The notes below the pieces were generated by a model. The model made no database searches. It had not been told where the DNA came from and saw nothing but the letters and a program-made list of their open reading frames with translations. Shown here one piece after another: positions 46,813 to 58,738 of a stretch of 64,000 nt of DNA. Within the stretch, counting starts at the first letter, position 1. Each line of letters opens with the position of its first letter. Made by a program: the position numbers and the translations under genes. The DNA comes from Tetracentron sinense (taxonomy: Eukaryota; Streptophyta; Magnoliopsida; Trochodendrales; Trochodendraceae): assembly GCA_015143295.1 (NCBI GenBank), contig CM026561.1, positions 39,932,875 to 39,996,874 of the forward strand. The letters are read 5' to 3'.

Positions 46813-47062
46813 ACTGGAGTGGACTGTGGGCCCTCAAAATAAGCGGGCCCGATGGTTAGCCATTTCGGCGTCTCCTATATGTGCTTTGCTGAGGGATGGG
46901 TTTGGCCTTGCAGCTAGTCCCATCAGTGGGCCTGTTAGAGCCTGCTGTTTCAGACTCCCTTTTCAGGGTGCATGGTTACATAGGTCTACCTTTTGGACTA
47001 ACTTGTTGCACAGTGGTGGAGCCACCCTACTTATTGTGCACCCGATTGGGTACACTCTCCGT
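46813..47062. repeat. Unassigned repeat module, copy Y
   Basis: Paralogue of 35663-35905. Here the preceding GCGACCC unit has expanded into the 28-bp minisatellite. 47063-47990 separates it from its LINE RNase H remnant. Confidence 0.6.
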
Positions 47063-47211
47063 TTCTTTTGGTTCCATTAGTTGATGGGGGTAAAAGATGT
47101 CACATTTGGTTTTAATCAAAAGCATGCCCATATCAAAGCTCAACTCGAAAGCTAGGCTCATGTAAAGTCTGTCCGGGGAGGATAGTCCCACTGCGCGGTC
47201 AGACTCGAAGG

Positions 47212-47361
47212 GTCTAACCATTGCATTGGTCCCTCGTTAAGGGTCCAAATATGTGTGATCTAACTCGAAGGCTGGTCCCGATTATTGGTCTGACCATTGC
47301 ATTGGTCCCTCGTTAAGGGTCCAAATATGTGTGATCTAACTCGAAGGCTGGTCCCGATTAT
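47212..47361 (+). repeat. Two-copy tandem repeat, 76-bp period
   Basis: The segment starting ACCATTGCATTGGTCCCTCG is repeated 76 bp later with almost no change, pointing to recent duplication. The rest of 47362-47990 shows no gene. Confidence 0.8.
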
Positions 47362-47992
47362 TGGGGTTGATTGCCATGTATAATCTGAGAAGAACCATTG
47401 TGAGAGGCAGTGATGGAGAGAACCCATTGTGAGGGGTTCCCTTCTGATTCTTTAAAATGATTGAAATATCAAAATACCATTAAAAAAAGGGCCTTTTTAA
47501 AATTTGCGTCATCGAACATTCAACATCCTATCGTTAAAAATCCTTGCGCAATAATGAGTTACCAAAGCAAATAACAACAATGATAAAAACTTTATGATAC
47601 ACTTTTGTACCTATTTTAGAGAAACAAATAACGTAGGAGAATCATTACCCTAGATGACATCATCCGTAAGTGTGGTAGTAGATCCAAAATCTATAAAACA
47701 TGCAATAAAAGTTTAATACTAAAATGTGTATATTATAATGGATAAATCTATAAATTACATTTGATGAAGAACTTACTTTATTTACAGGTGGTAGCTAGTC
47801 TTGTATACATACCAAGCCTTAACAAATTCTGGAAGCAATGAATTGCGAGTTTGATCAAGTATCCTACCTCGAGTATTGAATGTCGACTATAAAACAACAG
47901 TGGATATTGGAATGATAAGACATCACAAGCCATCTTGAAAGGTATTGGAAGCTTAGGGCTATTGACTCGCCACCAGTTTAATATGTTGAAGT

Positions 47993-48486
47993 CCAAGTAG
48001 AAGGGAGCATGAATAAGGGAGCATGAATTCTGCAAATCACAACCATAATTTTCGAGAAAATACGCAACCACATTAGCTTCTCTGAATATATGACTGTGGG
48101 AGGAGCACATATCCATCAAGCGACTTATACCCTTATTCCAGTACCAAGAGTAGCTAATTTTACCATTTCAAGCGTCAACAAGAATTTTAGAATTAGATTC
48201 AACATCCACTTGAAGAGCATCAATTCTATGACAAAGGGAAAGGCCATCTAGAAGAGAACGATATCCGGCTATATTGTTAGTATAAGAGCCATAGAAAGAA
48301 TAGAAAGTTGCAATTGGATTTTCTGTATGGTTCTGGATAATATCTCCACCACCCGCCAGCCTTGGATTGCCTCTAGAGGCACCATCCACATTTAGTTTGA
48401 GTCTACCTTAAGAAGGACGAAACCACTAACATGCAAGACATGAGAATTTCTTTGAGTATGAGGAACCACAATGCTTATAAAATAAC
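47993..48486 (-). pseudogene. LINE-type RNase H remnant, copy 3
   Basis: The minus strand reads MDGASRGNPRLAGGGDIIQN, then DVESNSKILVDA. In the next frame it reads SHIFREANVVAYFLENYG, the usual C-terminal RNase H motif. Shared bases AACCACAATGCTTATA run up to 48486, where the gypsy-C LTR begins, so gypsy-C interrupted this LINE copy. Confidence 0.75.
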
Positions 48487-49004
48487 TGTCGTGCCCCAAA
48501 ACCCCACCTAGGAGAATGTGAGATCTTGGCACGTGACTTACTTAATAATTCATCCCGTTAGAAGCAATTTAAGGCATACTAAAATACAGATATAAATTTT
48601 ATTTTTCAATTAAACCATCAACTAAAATCCAAACTCCATAATGCAACTAAAATTAATATATCCTAATCACCCATCTTGACCATAATCATAAAGACTAAAC
48701 TAACATGTATCTCTAAAAAATTAATTAAAGTCTCCCGAAATTTAAATAACCAACAAATAACTTCAATAATAGGGCCATCGATCAAGGTCCTTTTCTTCCT
48801 CGGGATAGTCACATTCGGGTTCCTCGATGTACTCCTCTTCTTCTCAAGGTCTTGGTGTACAAATATCAAAACCTAAACCTGCTGACAACAAAAGTCATCG
48901 ACTGAGTAACGAGTTACTCCGCGTATATAACATATCAAAATAAACAATATAATGAATAATATTTTACATGCATTTCATCACTTCATACATCAGTTTACAT
49001 ATAT

Positions 49005-49722
49005 TGTAAGGGATAAAATTCGTAAAACTAATTAACGTTGGGGAACGAGCTGGCTTTTGTTGTTTTGTGCACAAAAGTGACACGTGGACATATGATAAAC
49101 TCGTTGTGGTTTTGACAACGTGTTCGTTGTCTTGTGCACAACGTAGATGTTGTATTCTCGACAACGTTTTCGGTGTTAATTAAACAACGAGTCCGTTGTA
49201 ACTCAGATAAGGATGTCCAGGTCATATTTTAAGACATATACAACGTACCCGAGCTCGAGTCAACAACGAGACCGACTCGCAGGAGGGAGTAATCAGGAGG
49301 CGATCGATTGTTCTGACAAGTGGGCCGAAAGCACCGCCTTGACATTTAATGCAGGTCACTTCTGTGTGCTGTCAGACCCAACCGACTGAACTAATGGTAG
49401 GCTTTCACGTGTGATGCAACAGGTGGCAGATTTTACTGACATATTTGGTAATGAGTGCAGGGCACGTGGTATAGGCATCTATGGCCATACCAAGGTTAAC
49501 CTATAAATACCCCGAGAATTTCAGTATTAAAGGGATCGAAAGACGCATATATTTTTCAGTGCTACTGTTTGCCTTACTGTTCATCATTTTCTCCACCTAC
49601 TTACTTTATCATCGGAGTACAGGTCAGGGTATCACACCCTTCAACTTCTACCTTCCACCAGTTAACCAGAGTGTGAACAGTTGCAGCTGACGCGTGTCTC
49701 TTCCGGTATTTTTTCCCCTTCA
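49005..49722 (+). mobile_element. Solo LTR, 718 bp, inside the gypsy-C LTR
   Basis: TGTAAGGGATAAAATTC...TTTTCCCCTTCA is flanked by a perfect 5-bp duplication TATAT (49000-49004, 49723-49727). The gypsy-C copy at 1194-3469 has the uninterrupted site near 1702. A TATA box, CTATAAATACC, is at 49501-49511, so the LTR points to the + strand. Its internal CAACGAG...CGTTGT motifs repeat several times. Confidence 0.85.
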
Positions 49723-51280
49723 TATATAATCAGAGTGCGGAAAATAAATATGTACATTATGTCAATTTCTTTCTTTCTTTTTCTTTTTTTTCTTACTTTC
49801 TTACTTTTCATATTTCATACATTATCATCTCATCAATACACATTTACATACATTTGTAATAAATTAAAATACAACTTTACCATATAAGCAAATGGGTTAC
49901 TATACTTTACTTTACCGAGATACCATCCTTCGTACATTATCTGGCACGGACGGTTTAGTACATTTTCTGGTACGACGGCTTACTTACTTTGGCATACATC
50001 TCGCCCTACTAGCGGCAATTGGTGGTGCAAAACACATACATACATTATCGTTTTCGTGTCTTTCTTTCTTTTTTACTTACTTTACTTTTAATCTTACTTA
50101 AAATCTTATTAAGGTCTTTAATTCTCTCTTCATACTTTTACATATTTTTCATTTGTGAGTGCATTATGATATACCTCTTGTTTAAATTACACTTAAGACT
50201 AATCGTCAAGGGCCATAGGACATCTCACTATAGCGTCTCATACCACTATGTTAACCAGACTTAGGCAAGCTTGACTTTCATCAGAGGTTCGTTTACTCAA
50301 TGGTATATCATGTATTAAGAAGTATAATAGAAATACACAATCTCTCACATTTCCTATAATTCGACAATCAAACATCATAGTTGCTATTAAGATATTCATA
50401 AATTAGGATCTAATTAAATATCAAAAACTCCTTTTTTTTAATCATGATCAACATCCTAATTATAACACCTTTCCTCAATAATAATTCTCATGAATTTTAA
50501 ACATAAAATTAAACTCACATATCATTAAAATACTACAATTAAATCCTCAATTCAATTCCATCCATCATCCCATTCTCCTCATAAATCCATGTACTTCAAA
50601 TAAATTTCTCAATCCTCTTGTTGAATCATAATTAATTTAAACATAGTTCTTTACATCATAATTTAACGATTCAAGAATAATGAAACAATATCATAAATAG
50701 GTGCTTCACATCCTATTTTAACGATTCAAGAATAATGAAACAGTAACATAAATAGGATCTTCACATCCTATTTTAACCATCAAAGAATAATAAACTGAAA
50801 TCATAGCTATAGTTCTTCACATCCTATTTTAATCATCCACGAATGATAAACTTAAATCATAAACATGGTTCTTCACATCCTATTTTAACCATCTAAGAAT
50901 AATAAACGGATATCATTATTATGGTTATTCACATCCTATTTTAACAATCCAAAAATAATAAACTGAGATCATAATTATGGTTCTTCACATCCTATTTATT
51001 CCAATATTCTTACTTAGATTTCCTCACTTTAATTTGTCATGTAGGTTAACTATTTAAAATATTGAATACTACATCTGTTATTTACTACACTTGATTGTCT
51101 CCCTACGATCTATCTCTTGCGAATAGGGTTCTATCTTGATCCTCAGGCATTTTTTCTCATTTTTCTGAACAAATCTTTGAATTCCTTCAGTTTTCCCTTT
51201 TTTGATCTCTCAAAAACTCTCAATTTTCATTTTTTTAGGTTTAGAAGCCTTTAGAAACCCTAACTCCCGAGTTGGAGGGT

Positions 51281-51415
51281 TATTTATAGGGTCTGGGGAC
51301 CCAGGGAGTTAAAAAAACTCGAAAAATCGCGCAACACAGCCGAAAATCACCGCGTTGAGCGATCGATCGCTGCCAGTGAGCGATCGATCGCCGCCGGTGG
51401 GCGATAAATCGGCAG
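51281..51415 (-). promoter_or_regulatory. gypsy-C 3' LTR TATA box with upstream CGATCGATCG cluster
   Basis: TATAAATAA on the minus strand at 51281-51289. GCGATCGATCGC (51359-51370), GCGATCGATCGC (51380-51391) and GCGATAAATCGG lie about 70-125 bp upstream in element sense. Confidence 0.6.
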
Positions 51416-51639
51416 TGCCGATCCCCATTTTTTTAAAAAGTCTTTCGCTACTTTTTGGTTCTTTTATTTCATGTAATTTATTCTTCCGAATTAGTTAAAT
51501 TGAATGAAATAAATGGGTTTTCTCATCCGAGATTTTAACACATTAATTTCTCCTAGGATTTATGTATAATTCATGCATATTTATTTAGAAAATTAAATTA
51601 TATAACCGGGAAACAAGGGATTTAATTTAGGTCATTACA

Positions 51640-51873
51640 TCCTCCCACTTTAAAAGAATTTCGTCCTCGAAATTACATACCTTAGTCGAATAGGTAGGTA
51701 TACTTTTCTTGAACCTCATCCTCTCTTTCCCATATAGCTTCTTCGTTGGAGTGGTGTTGCCAACATAGGAGAACAAAGTGAATGGTCTTCTTTCTCAAGA
51801 CAAGTTCCTTTTGATCCAGAATTTGTACTGGTTGTTCAATCACGTCAAATCTTCTTGAAATTGCCTTGATCAA
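51640..51873 (-). pseudogene. pol: gypsy-C pol C-terminus (chromodomain-like), truncated
   Basis: The minus frame reads VIEQPVQILDQKELVLRKK, CWQHHSNEEAIW and EREDEVQEKYTYLFD, then a PPT and the LTR. It is the same C-terminal module as in gypsy-B but clearly diverged. It is cut at 51873 by insertion of the LARD-like element. Confidence 0.85.
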
Positions 51874-53186
51874 TGATCTCTATGACCTAGAGGGGGGGGG
51901 GGGTGAATAGGTCTATCTAAGAATTTCTAACCAATTTAAAATTTTTAGTTATTTGTTCAGAAATCAATAAGTGATTCACACAAACAATCCACACAAATCT
52001 AACACATCAGATTTTTACGTGGAAAACCCTTCCGGGAAAAACCACGGGACCTCGTCCAGCAACAAACTTCACTATAAGAAGAATTCAAGTACAAGACAAG
52101 ACCTTACCCAAACCGGACACGATGTTCATAGGTACAGACTCTTACTCTTGATTTCCACGAACCAGCAGGTTCGATCTCTACCGTAGCAGCTTCGGTTCCA
52201 CACCGACCAAATCTTCTCAAGCTACTTCAATACCACGATCTCTCATGATTGATCTCCTTCTGAGAAGGCTCCGGATCATACACCAGACACACACACAAGG
52301 TGTAGGATTGTGAATCAATTTAGAAAGCTTCAAACCCTAGAGGGATCTCATACAGATCTGAGATCACACAATGCAAGATCAAAGGAATAGATCTATACTT
52401 GCATTCTCTAGGATGATTGAAAGAGGAGAGATCAACAAAGATCAACAGATAAGAATGGATAAAACCCTAGATAGGTTTCTCAGATCTCTACTCTTTCAAA
52501 AATAAACCGTGGATCCAAATTAAGTCTCCAAAAGTTGTTTATATAGGGTTTAGAAAAGAGTCCAGAAAATTAAGAAAATCTTGTTTACAAGGACCGATCG
52601 ATCGGTGCTCATAACCGATCGCTCGGTCCAAAAGGGACCAATCGGTCTTCACACCGAGAGATCGGTTAAAAATAACCTCTCTGGAAAAATACCCCATACA
52701 GAATTTTAGACCAGTCGATAGCCACAGATCTATCGGTAGGCCATCGATCGAATGGTACATATGACCGAGCGAGCGGTCCAAAAACAACTCTCTGGAATTT
52801 TAGCCCATACAAAAATTATCACCAGTCGATAGCCACCGATCTCTCGGTAGGCCACCGAGCGATCGGTCTCAACACCGAGAGATCGGTGGAGACAGAATTT
52901 CAGCTAAAAATTTTTAAACTTTATTTTTGTTTGATTCAATTAAGACCAATATTCATTGTTAGGCTTAAAACTATCCTCCTAGGTATGTTTAGGGTTATCT
53001 AAGTCAAATCCAACATAGGTAGGGGTCTCTACGTCCATTACCTGTCTAGATCCGAAGTAAAAGCTTTTTCTTCAGTTTCTTCACTCTTCTTGAAGCTTTA
53101 GCTCTTATGACAAGTTGAACAAGACTCAACACACATGACCTATCAAATGATCACGGAATTTTCCAACACCGAAGTAGGGATTTACA
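51874..53186 (-). mobile_element. 3' LTR of a SIRE-like / LARD element
   Basis: TGATCTCTATGACCTAGAGG...GGGATTTACA on the + strand, 1313 bp. In element sense the LTR starts TGTAAATCCC after the polypurine tract CCAAAGGGGGAGAT (53187-53200 on +), the form typical of SIRE-type copia elements. The other end has GACCTAGAGGGGGG, with a run of 13 G. The left flank ATCAA (51869-51873) would be the target duplication, but the right end of the element is lost. Confidence 0.75.
52537..52880 (-). promoter_or_regulatory. LARD LTR TATA box with long CGATCGGT cluster
   Basis: CCTATATAAAC on the minus strand at 52537-52547. From 52592 to 52880 on + are about ten palindromic blocks: ACCGATCGATCGGT, ACCGATCGCTCGGT, ACCAATCGGT, ACCGAGAGATCGGT, CCATCGATCGAATGG, ACCGAGCGAGCGGT and others. 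Confidence 0.65.
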
Positions 53187-53804
53187 ATCTCCCCCTTTGG
53201 CAATTCCGGGACAAAACAAGACTGACTCACATACTAGGTTCAAATTTTCCCAAATGATTCAAAAAATGGAAAATTGGACCTTTAAATGACTCAATACAAG
53301 TACAAGTATAAAATACATGACACTTCAACTTGTCATGTTTCATCAATCTTAGAACCTGTTTGCCTGCACATGCTCAATCAAAAACCTGTGGAGCATGGGA
53401 AATAATAAAAAACCACAGGTTCCTACACATCTCTCCCCCTTTTTGGCTCGAAATGCCAAAGGCGGAATATGAATAATAGAATTAAGGCAAAAGCGTCATA
53501 TGATATGAGATAAATAAAACATTTAACATCATCTCATGTCTATAACATCCATATGAACAAATGGTTTGTATTGAGTACAACCGAAACAAAAGACAGCCAA
53601 TGGATCGAAATAACACTAGGACTACAGTAAACTCCTAAAGATAAAAGTGAAACATAAGGAGTATCCTAGTACATCAAACTTTCTCCTCATCATCAGAAGT
53701 GAGCTGAGACTCATAATATGCTCTAAAATCACGAACATCTCACTGCACTCCTACTACTGCTGCATCAAGTGATCCAAGGCGACCACGGATCTCTGTAGTA
53801 AACT

Positions 53805-54962
53805 CTAGGAGGCAACATGGGTCCTGAGATCCATTTGCATCTCTCTCATCATACTGGCAAGATCATCAATCGAAGTCGGAGGAGGACGAGATGAACCTAC
53901 ACCACCTTCAGCATCCTCATCAGTTTCTCTAACTGAAGCATGTGAGAAACTCTGAGCTAGGGTCTTTTTGTTGATTGGACCCTTGGGAATGCGAGTAAAA
54001 GCACCAGGAGGAGCAATAACCCCTTGAGCACCAAGGAGTTTAGTAATCAGGGAACCAAATGGAAGAGCGTTAACAACAGTATCAGCACGATGAGCCTGTA
54101 TCATCAGATCAATAATGTGCGCGGCAAGATCAATATCATGGCCATGTAGAAGACTGAACAAGAATCGAGCTCTATCTTCCCTAAGGTCCGCAATATGAAC
54201 CTTCGGATGGATATTGGCACTCATGACTAGGTTTACAAGTCTTGCATCCCTAGTGAGCTTAGACACGACAATGAGAGAGCCAACCCAAAGTGTAGGAGCA
54301 CCACAAAGAAAGGTGACTACATTGTCCATGAACTCCTTTTCCTCATTTGTCTTATATTTATAAGGATAATAGGCATCAGGAACTCGAGGACAACTAAGAA
54401 ATTTTGCAATAACAGCAGGGTTCATGACAACTAATTTTTCTAAAGACTGGGATTTAAATGACCAGGTCTTTGTGTTGATTTTAGAAAAATTGGAATAGAA
54501 TTCCTGGACTAATTGGATAGGGGCAGGACCAGATAAGGTGAGTATACCTTCTCATTTACAATCGGTAATGAGTATAGGAAGATGATAATCACCAAAATCC
54601 AAAATTTGAATACCCCTCTCAACCATAACAGCCTTCTTGCTAAAATACTCACTATAAAGTTGAGCAGTAGAAGGGCTAATGAAGGGAGAAAGTGGAATGG
54701 TTTGAGAAGATGAAGCTTTCCCCTTATTTTTTCGAGTTTTATCAGCCAGGGCCTTTTGGCGATTCTCAGCAGTTGAGTCTACTATCCTACGGAGAGGACG
54801 ATCTCCAATAGAAATTCCATGCCCTATAGGAGTGAATGATACGGGCTCATGGAGATCCTCTTCCTCGAGAGGGTCCTCTTGGTTGTTGAGGACCAATCTC
54901 TGGCATTTAGAGACACCGAACATGAGGAATGCAAGAATAACAAAGGAAAATGAAAAAACCAT
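53805..54962 (-). pseudogene. LARD ORF: putative plant transposon protein, one stop
   Basis: Two open parts lie in the same frame. 54962-54552 has a hydrophobic start then an acidic/basic low-complexity region; 54425-53805 follows. Between them, after a TGA at 54552-54554, the frame continues as EGILTLSGPAPIQLVQEFYSNF. So this was one protein of ~385 residues with a single stop (CGA to TGA would explain it). QEFYSNF, the LREDRARFLFSLLHGHDIDL block and ALPFGSLITKLL resemble the 'putative plant transposon protein' family found in large non-autonomous retroelements. No RT or integrase is present. Function unknown. Confidence 0.7.
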
Positions 54963-55989
54963 CTTGGATTTTTGATGCCCTAGATGAGAAAATCAACCCA
55001 AAAGCAAGAAAAGGAACAAAGATTACCTTTTTGATGCTTGGAAACTCTTAGATTAGAAAGGAATGACCGTAGGAAGGATTTGAAGAAGAAGAAACCGAGA
55101 GATCGCTCTAGAGTTCGGAGAACAAGTAAATAGAAAAATGAGAAATGAGGGTTTTATAACCCTGTTCACGAAAGACCGATCGATCGGTCCATAACACCGA
55201 GCGATCGGTGGTCTGGAAAATTTTTCAGAAAATTTTGACTTAAAAACCATATTTCTCCCCCTCAACCAAAGAAAGGTTTAACTCATTTTCTCCTCAAAAT
55301 ATCCTAATTACCATGCATATATGCAAAAATTGATTTCTTCAAAATCATAAAGAACAAGCACCCAAGAATTGATATGTCAAGTGTAGTCATAAATAAGGAT
55401 TATGTAAACAACTATAGATGTTCATAGGTGATCAAATTTGGTTTATGCATCAAATTCACAATCAGAGTCAAGAAACATTCAGAAGTAATGTGAGTGTGAA
55501 ACCAAAATTCATAACTTGACTCTTTGGAATGGTTTCCTCCCTTATTCAACATTTTGACATTATAGTATAAACGGAACTCTAGAATGTTCAAAAACTAGTT
55601 TTAAAACCAAGAGATATCCATACTTGTATGATGAGCAATTTTTACCCCAAATTTGACTAATAAAACCATTTTATTTTACTGTCAAATTGTACTCATAGTG
55701 AAAATTCTTTTTGAGTACACACAAGCTGTTCTTAGGACACTGGTGACTTTCACACACGTGAGAAGGTAGCCCTCTCTAATGGCAGTGGGGGCTTTCACTC
55801 TAGCAACCCATATAGATACCTATTGTCTGACTAGGTAGCCATTACTCACTGTTTGCATCCATTAGAAGCTATCACACAAACTCACAGGTAGTCCTCTCCA
55901 TGTCTATAATTTTTATAACTAGGGGGCTCACCTTATGGAATTTTAATCACATTGGTTATACTAGATTTGATTAATCTAGGGAACCACAA
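54963..55989. other. LARD 5' internal region, no further gene
   Basis: Upstream (minus) of the LARD ORF. It contains a TATA-like box with a palindrome pair (55152-55210) and then AT-rich sequence. The element's 5' LTR and PBS are not found before 55990, where sequence switches abruptly to the duplicated gypsy-B pol. Confidence 0.5.
55152..55210 (-). promoter_or_regulatory. TATA-like box and GATCGATC palindromes before the LARD ORF
   Basis: TATAAAA on the minus strand at 55152-55158, about 190 bp upstream of the ORF's ATG. GACCGATCGATCGGTCC (55174-55190) and ACCGAGCGATCGGT (55196-55209) lie just upstream. The arrangement copies that of the LTR promoters although this is not LTR sequence of the same element. 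Confidence 0.5.
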
Positions 55990-56548
55990 GTCAGACCGTG
56001 GATAGAGTTCAAGCGATCAAAGAGATGTTAAAAACAGCTCAGAGTAGGTAGAAGAGTTATGCCGATACTCGCAGGACGGATCTTAAGTTTCGAGTTGAAG
56101 ATTTTATATTAGTCAAGATTTCATCTATGAAGAGTGTGATGAAATTTGGCAAGCGGGGCAAGCTCAGTCCAAGATATGTAGGCCCTTTTGAGATCATCAC
56201 CCAGATCAGGGAAGTTGCTTATCGGGTCACCTTGCCACTCCACATGGCTAGTGTGCATAATGTCTTCCACATCTCCATATTGAAAAAGTACTTATCGGAT
56301 CATTCGCACGTCATTGATTTGGATTCATTGGAAGTCCGAGATGATTTGACTTTTGTTGAGCAACCGGCTCAAATCTTGGACCGAAAACAACAAGTCTTGC
56401 GCACTAAGGTCATTCCTCTTGTACTCTTGCAATGGGAGCATCACTCTAAGGAGGAAGCTACATGGGAGAGGGAAGCCGAAGTCCGTGAAAAGTATCCTCA
56501 CTTATTCGACGTAAATTTTGTGGAAGAAATTCTTTTAAGAAGGGAGGA
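55990..56548 (+). pseudogene. pol: gypsy-B integrase end and chromodomain-like tail, right arm
   Basis: The frame 56127-56666 encodes the same 179 residues as 18165-18704 (KLSPRYVGPFEI, EEATWEREAEVREKYPHLF) and runs into the LTR. Pol is cut off at 55990, so everything upstream of the end of integrase is absent here. A PPT, AGAAGGGAGGA, precedes the LTR. Confidence 0.9.
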
Positions 56549-58738
56549 TGTAGAGCCCAGACCTTTTTCTTTCTTTTTAATCTTGTTTGGTAGGGGTTTT
56601 ATTATCATTTTGGTGTTCTATGCATGTATGTGTAAAGTTAAGCAAGTTGGAGGGTCAAATCTATGAAAAATCCCAAATTTAGGACCACCAATCGATTGGA
56701 CCTCACAGATCGATTGATTGGAGGGATACCAGAGGATTGCCTAGGCTTTCTGTCCCGGGCCAATCGATCGGCTCTCCCAGACCGATCGTTCGACAAGAGA
56801 AAAAATGTCCAGTTAAGCCCCGATCAATCGAGGGTTAGTTATGATCGATTGGAGCGTGCGTTTTAGGTTTTCAAAAACCCTCAAATTGTGGATTTTAGAG
56901 TTTTTAACCCATGAGACTATAAATAGGGGTTCTATTTCGAGGTTTTAGAGTGTCCTAACCATTTCTAACTTAATTTGGCAAAGGAAGCGAAAAAACCTAG
57001 GGTTCTAAGGGAGATTTAGCTTGGAAGAGAAGGATTTTGTTTGGAAAAGAAGAAGTTTAGCTTGGAATTCAACCTCAAAGCTTTAAGGAGCTTCATCTTG
57101 TGATTTCGATCTAAGGGAGGGATCCAAAAGGTCGATCTATTATATGATTTCACATGATTATATAAGATTATTGAGTGTTTATTATGGAAATGAGTTGATT
57201 ATCATGCTTGAGATTTAAAATGAGATATTAAATATATTTGGTGATCTTTTGAAATATGATAAAGGGAATGGATATTGTATTAAATTATGTGATGATGTTT
57301 ATATTGAATTGGATATATGTAAATGACAATGAATGGGTTGACTGGTATGGATATGGTTTGTAGATGAAGAGAAATGATAATGGATGAGTTTTGATTGTAT
57401 TGTTATGGTTTGTGGATGAATATTAATGGATAATGGAGGAAGGGTAATGGTTCATGAATAATAGACTAGATATATTAATATGGATGCTTTGAATTGTAAA
57501 ATGTAGAAATGATGTTAATCAAATTGTTTAAATATGTTCAAGAGATATCAATACATGTTATGATAAATTATGTCATATATATATTGCATGGTGATTGACA
57601 TTCAGATTGGCCAAAGCCTAGAGGAAGTCCTCCCCATCGGGAATTCTCTAACTAGGAAGATTTAACCTACCAGGGTTTCTTGGTAGAAGATGGAAATTTA
57701 AGCAATGACCCAGTTTCGGATAATAATCACAATACTCAAGCACAACTTCACATGCATGTGTGGTAGATTACAAGTCTCACGTGTACACAAGATGATACGG
57801 ATATTACATAGACACTGAACATTGGACATTGAAATACAAGTACAAGTACAAGAACAAGTACATGTACAAGAAGAAGAACAAGTACAAGAAACAAGTACAA
57901 GAACAAGAACACTGCATGATTTTACAAGGACCCTAATATCTCAAGTAGCTTCAGTAATCAATGATGCTCTCCATGGATAAGATTTCAAGTCCTGGATAAT
58001 TATCATGGACATTTGGTATTTAAAAGCTCTAGGGGCTTATGCTTCTGTCGATGCACCTCCATGGATTTAATATAAAGACCTCGATGACTATTTTTATAGG
58101 AAAACAAGCATGTATGAAACTCATACTACAAGTTCAAGAGTCACACAAGTACACGAATCAAGATGATGATAGGATATGTTCACATGTTTCCGCACTCTGA
58201 TTATGTACATATGAAACTGTTATTGACTACGTAATTATCGCATGAAATGGATATTTAGCATGTATATGTATTATTGCTATTGTTAGTTAGATTAGATATC
58301 CGCTGATTATTTTCAATGCTAAGTCGACTTGTTATTGTCTTCAGGTTTAGAGCCAGAGTCTGCAGGTGCACCGTGGGTTGAGGAAGCCTATCAGGAAGAA
58401 GCAGAAGTTGAAGGTGATCCCTTCGGTGAGGGTGGTTGGAACCTTGACCAGTTCCTGTATTATTAGTTTCTTTTCAGTTCAGTTTTATTGAGAGAGAATT
58501 TGTAATAGACTTAAGACCTTTATAGTAGATGTTGCTTTAGTTCATGTTTATAGATTTGGACATATATTGGTTTATGATATATCGGATAAGACCTTTTATT
58601 TTAAAAGAATTTTATAGTTGCTATTTTGGTGTATTTATCTTTTCATTATGCCTTTTGTCATTGAGGTTAAGCAGGGATAAGTAATGTGGCGGACCCAAAG
58701 TCCCATTATGTCCATGGTGGGGTTTTGGGGTCGTTACA
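56549..58738 (+). mobile_element. gypsy-B 3' LTR, right arm (undeleted)
   Basis: TGTAGAGCCC...GTCGTTACA, 2190 bp. It keeps the ~410 bp lost from 16502-18282, and sits in the same copia-D site. Confidence 0.92.
56690..56926 (+). promoter_or_regulatory. gypsy-B right-arm LTR TATA box with upstream CGATCG cluster
   Basis: CTATAAATA at 56918-56926. CCAATCGATTGG (56688-56699), CAGATCGATTG, GGCCAATCGATCGGC, GACCGATCG and ATGATCGATTGG lie between 56688 and 56860, the nearest about 58 bp upstream. Confidence 0.55.

Larger units (their letters stand above)
48487..51639 (-). mobile_element. 3' LTR of gypsy-C element
   Basis: TGTCGTGCCCC...GTCATTACA on the + strand; in element sense it starts TGTAATGACC right after a polypurine tract (AAAGTGGGAGGA). 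It is homologous to 1194-3469 along its length once a 718-bp solo LTR (49005-49722) is removed. The left flank is the LINE remnant; the 5' part of the element is missing. Confidence 0.88.
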
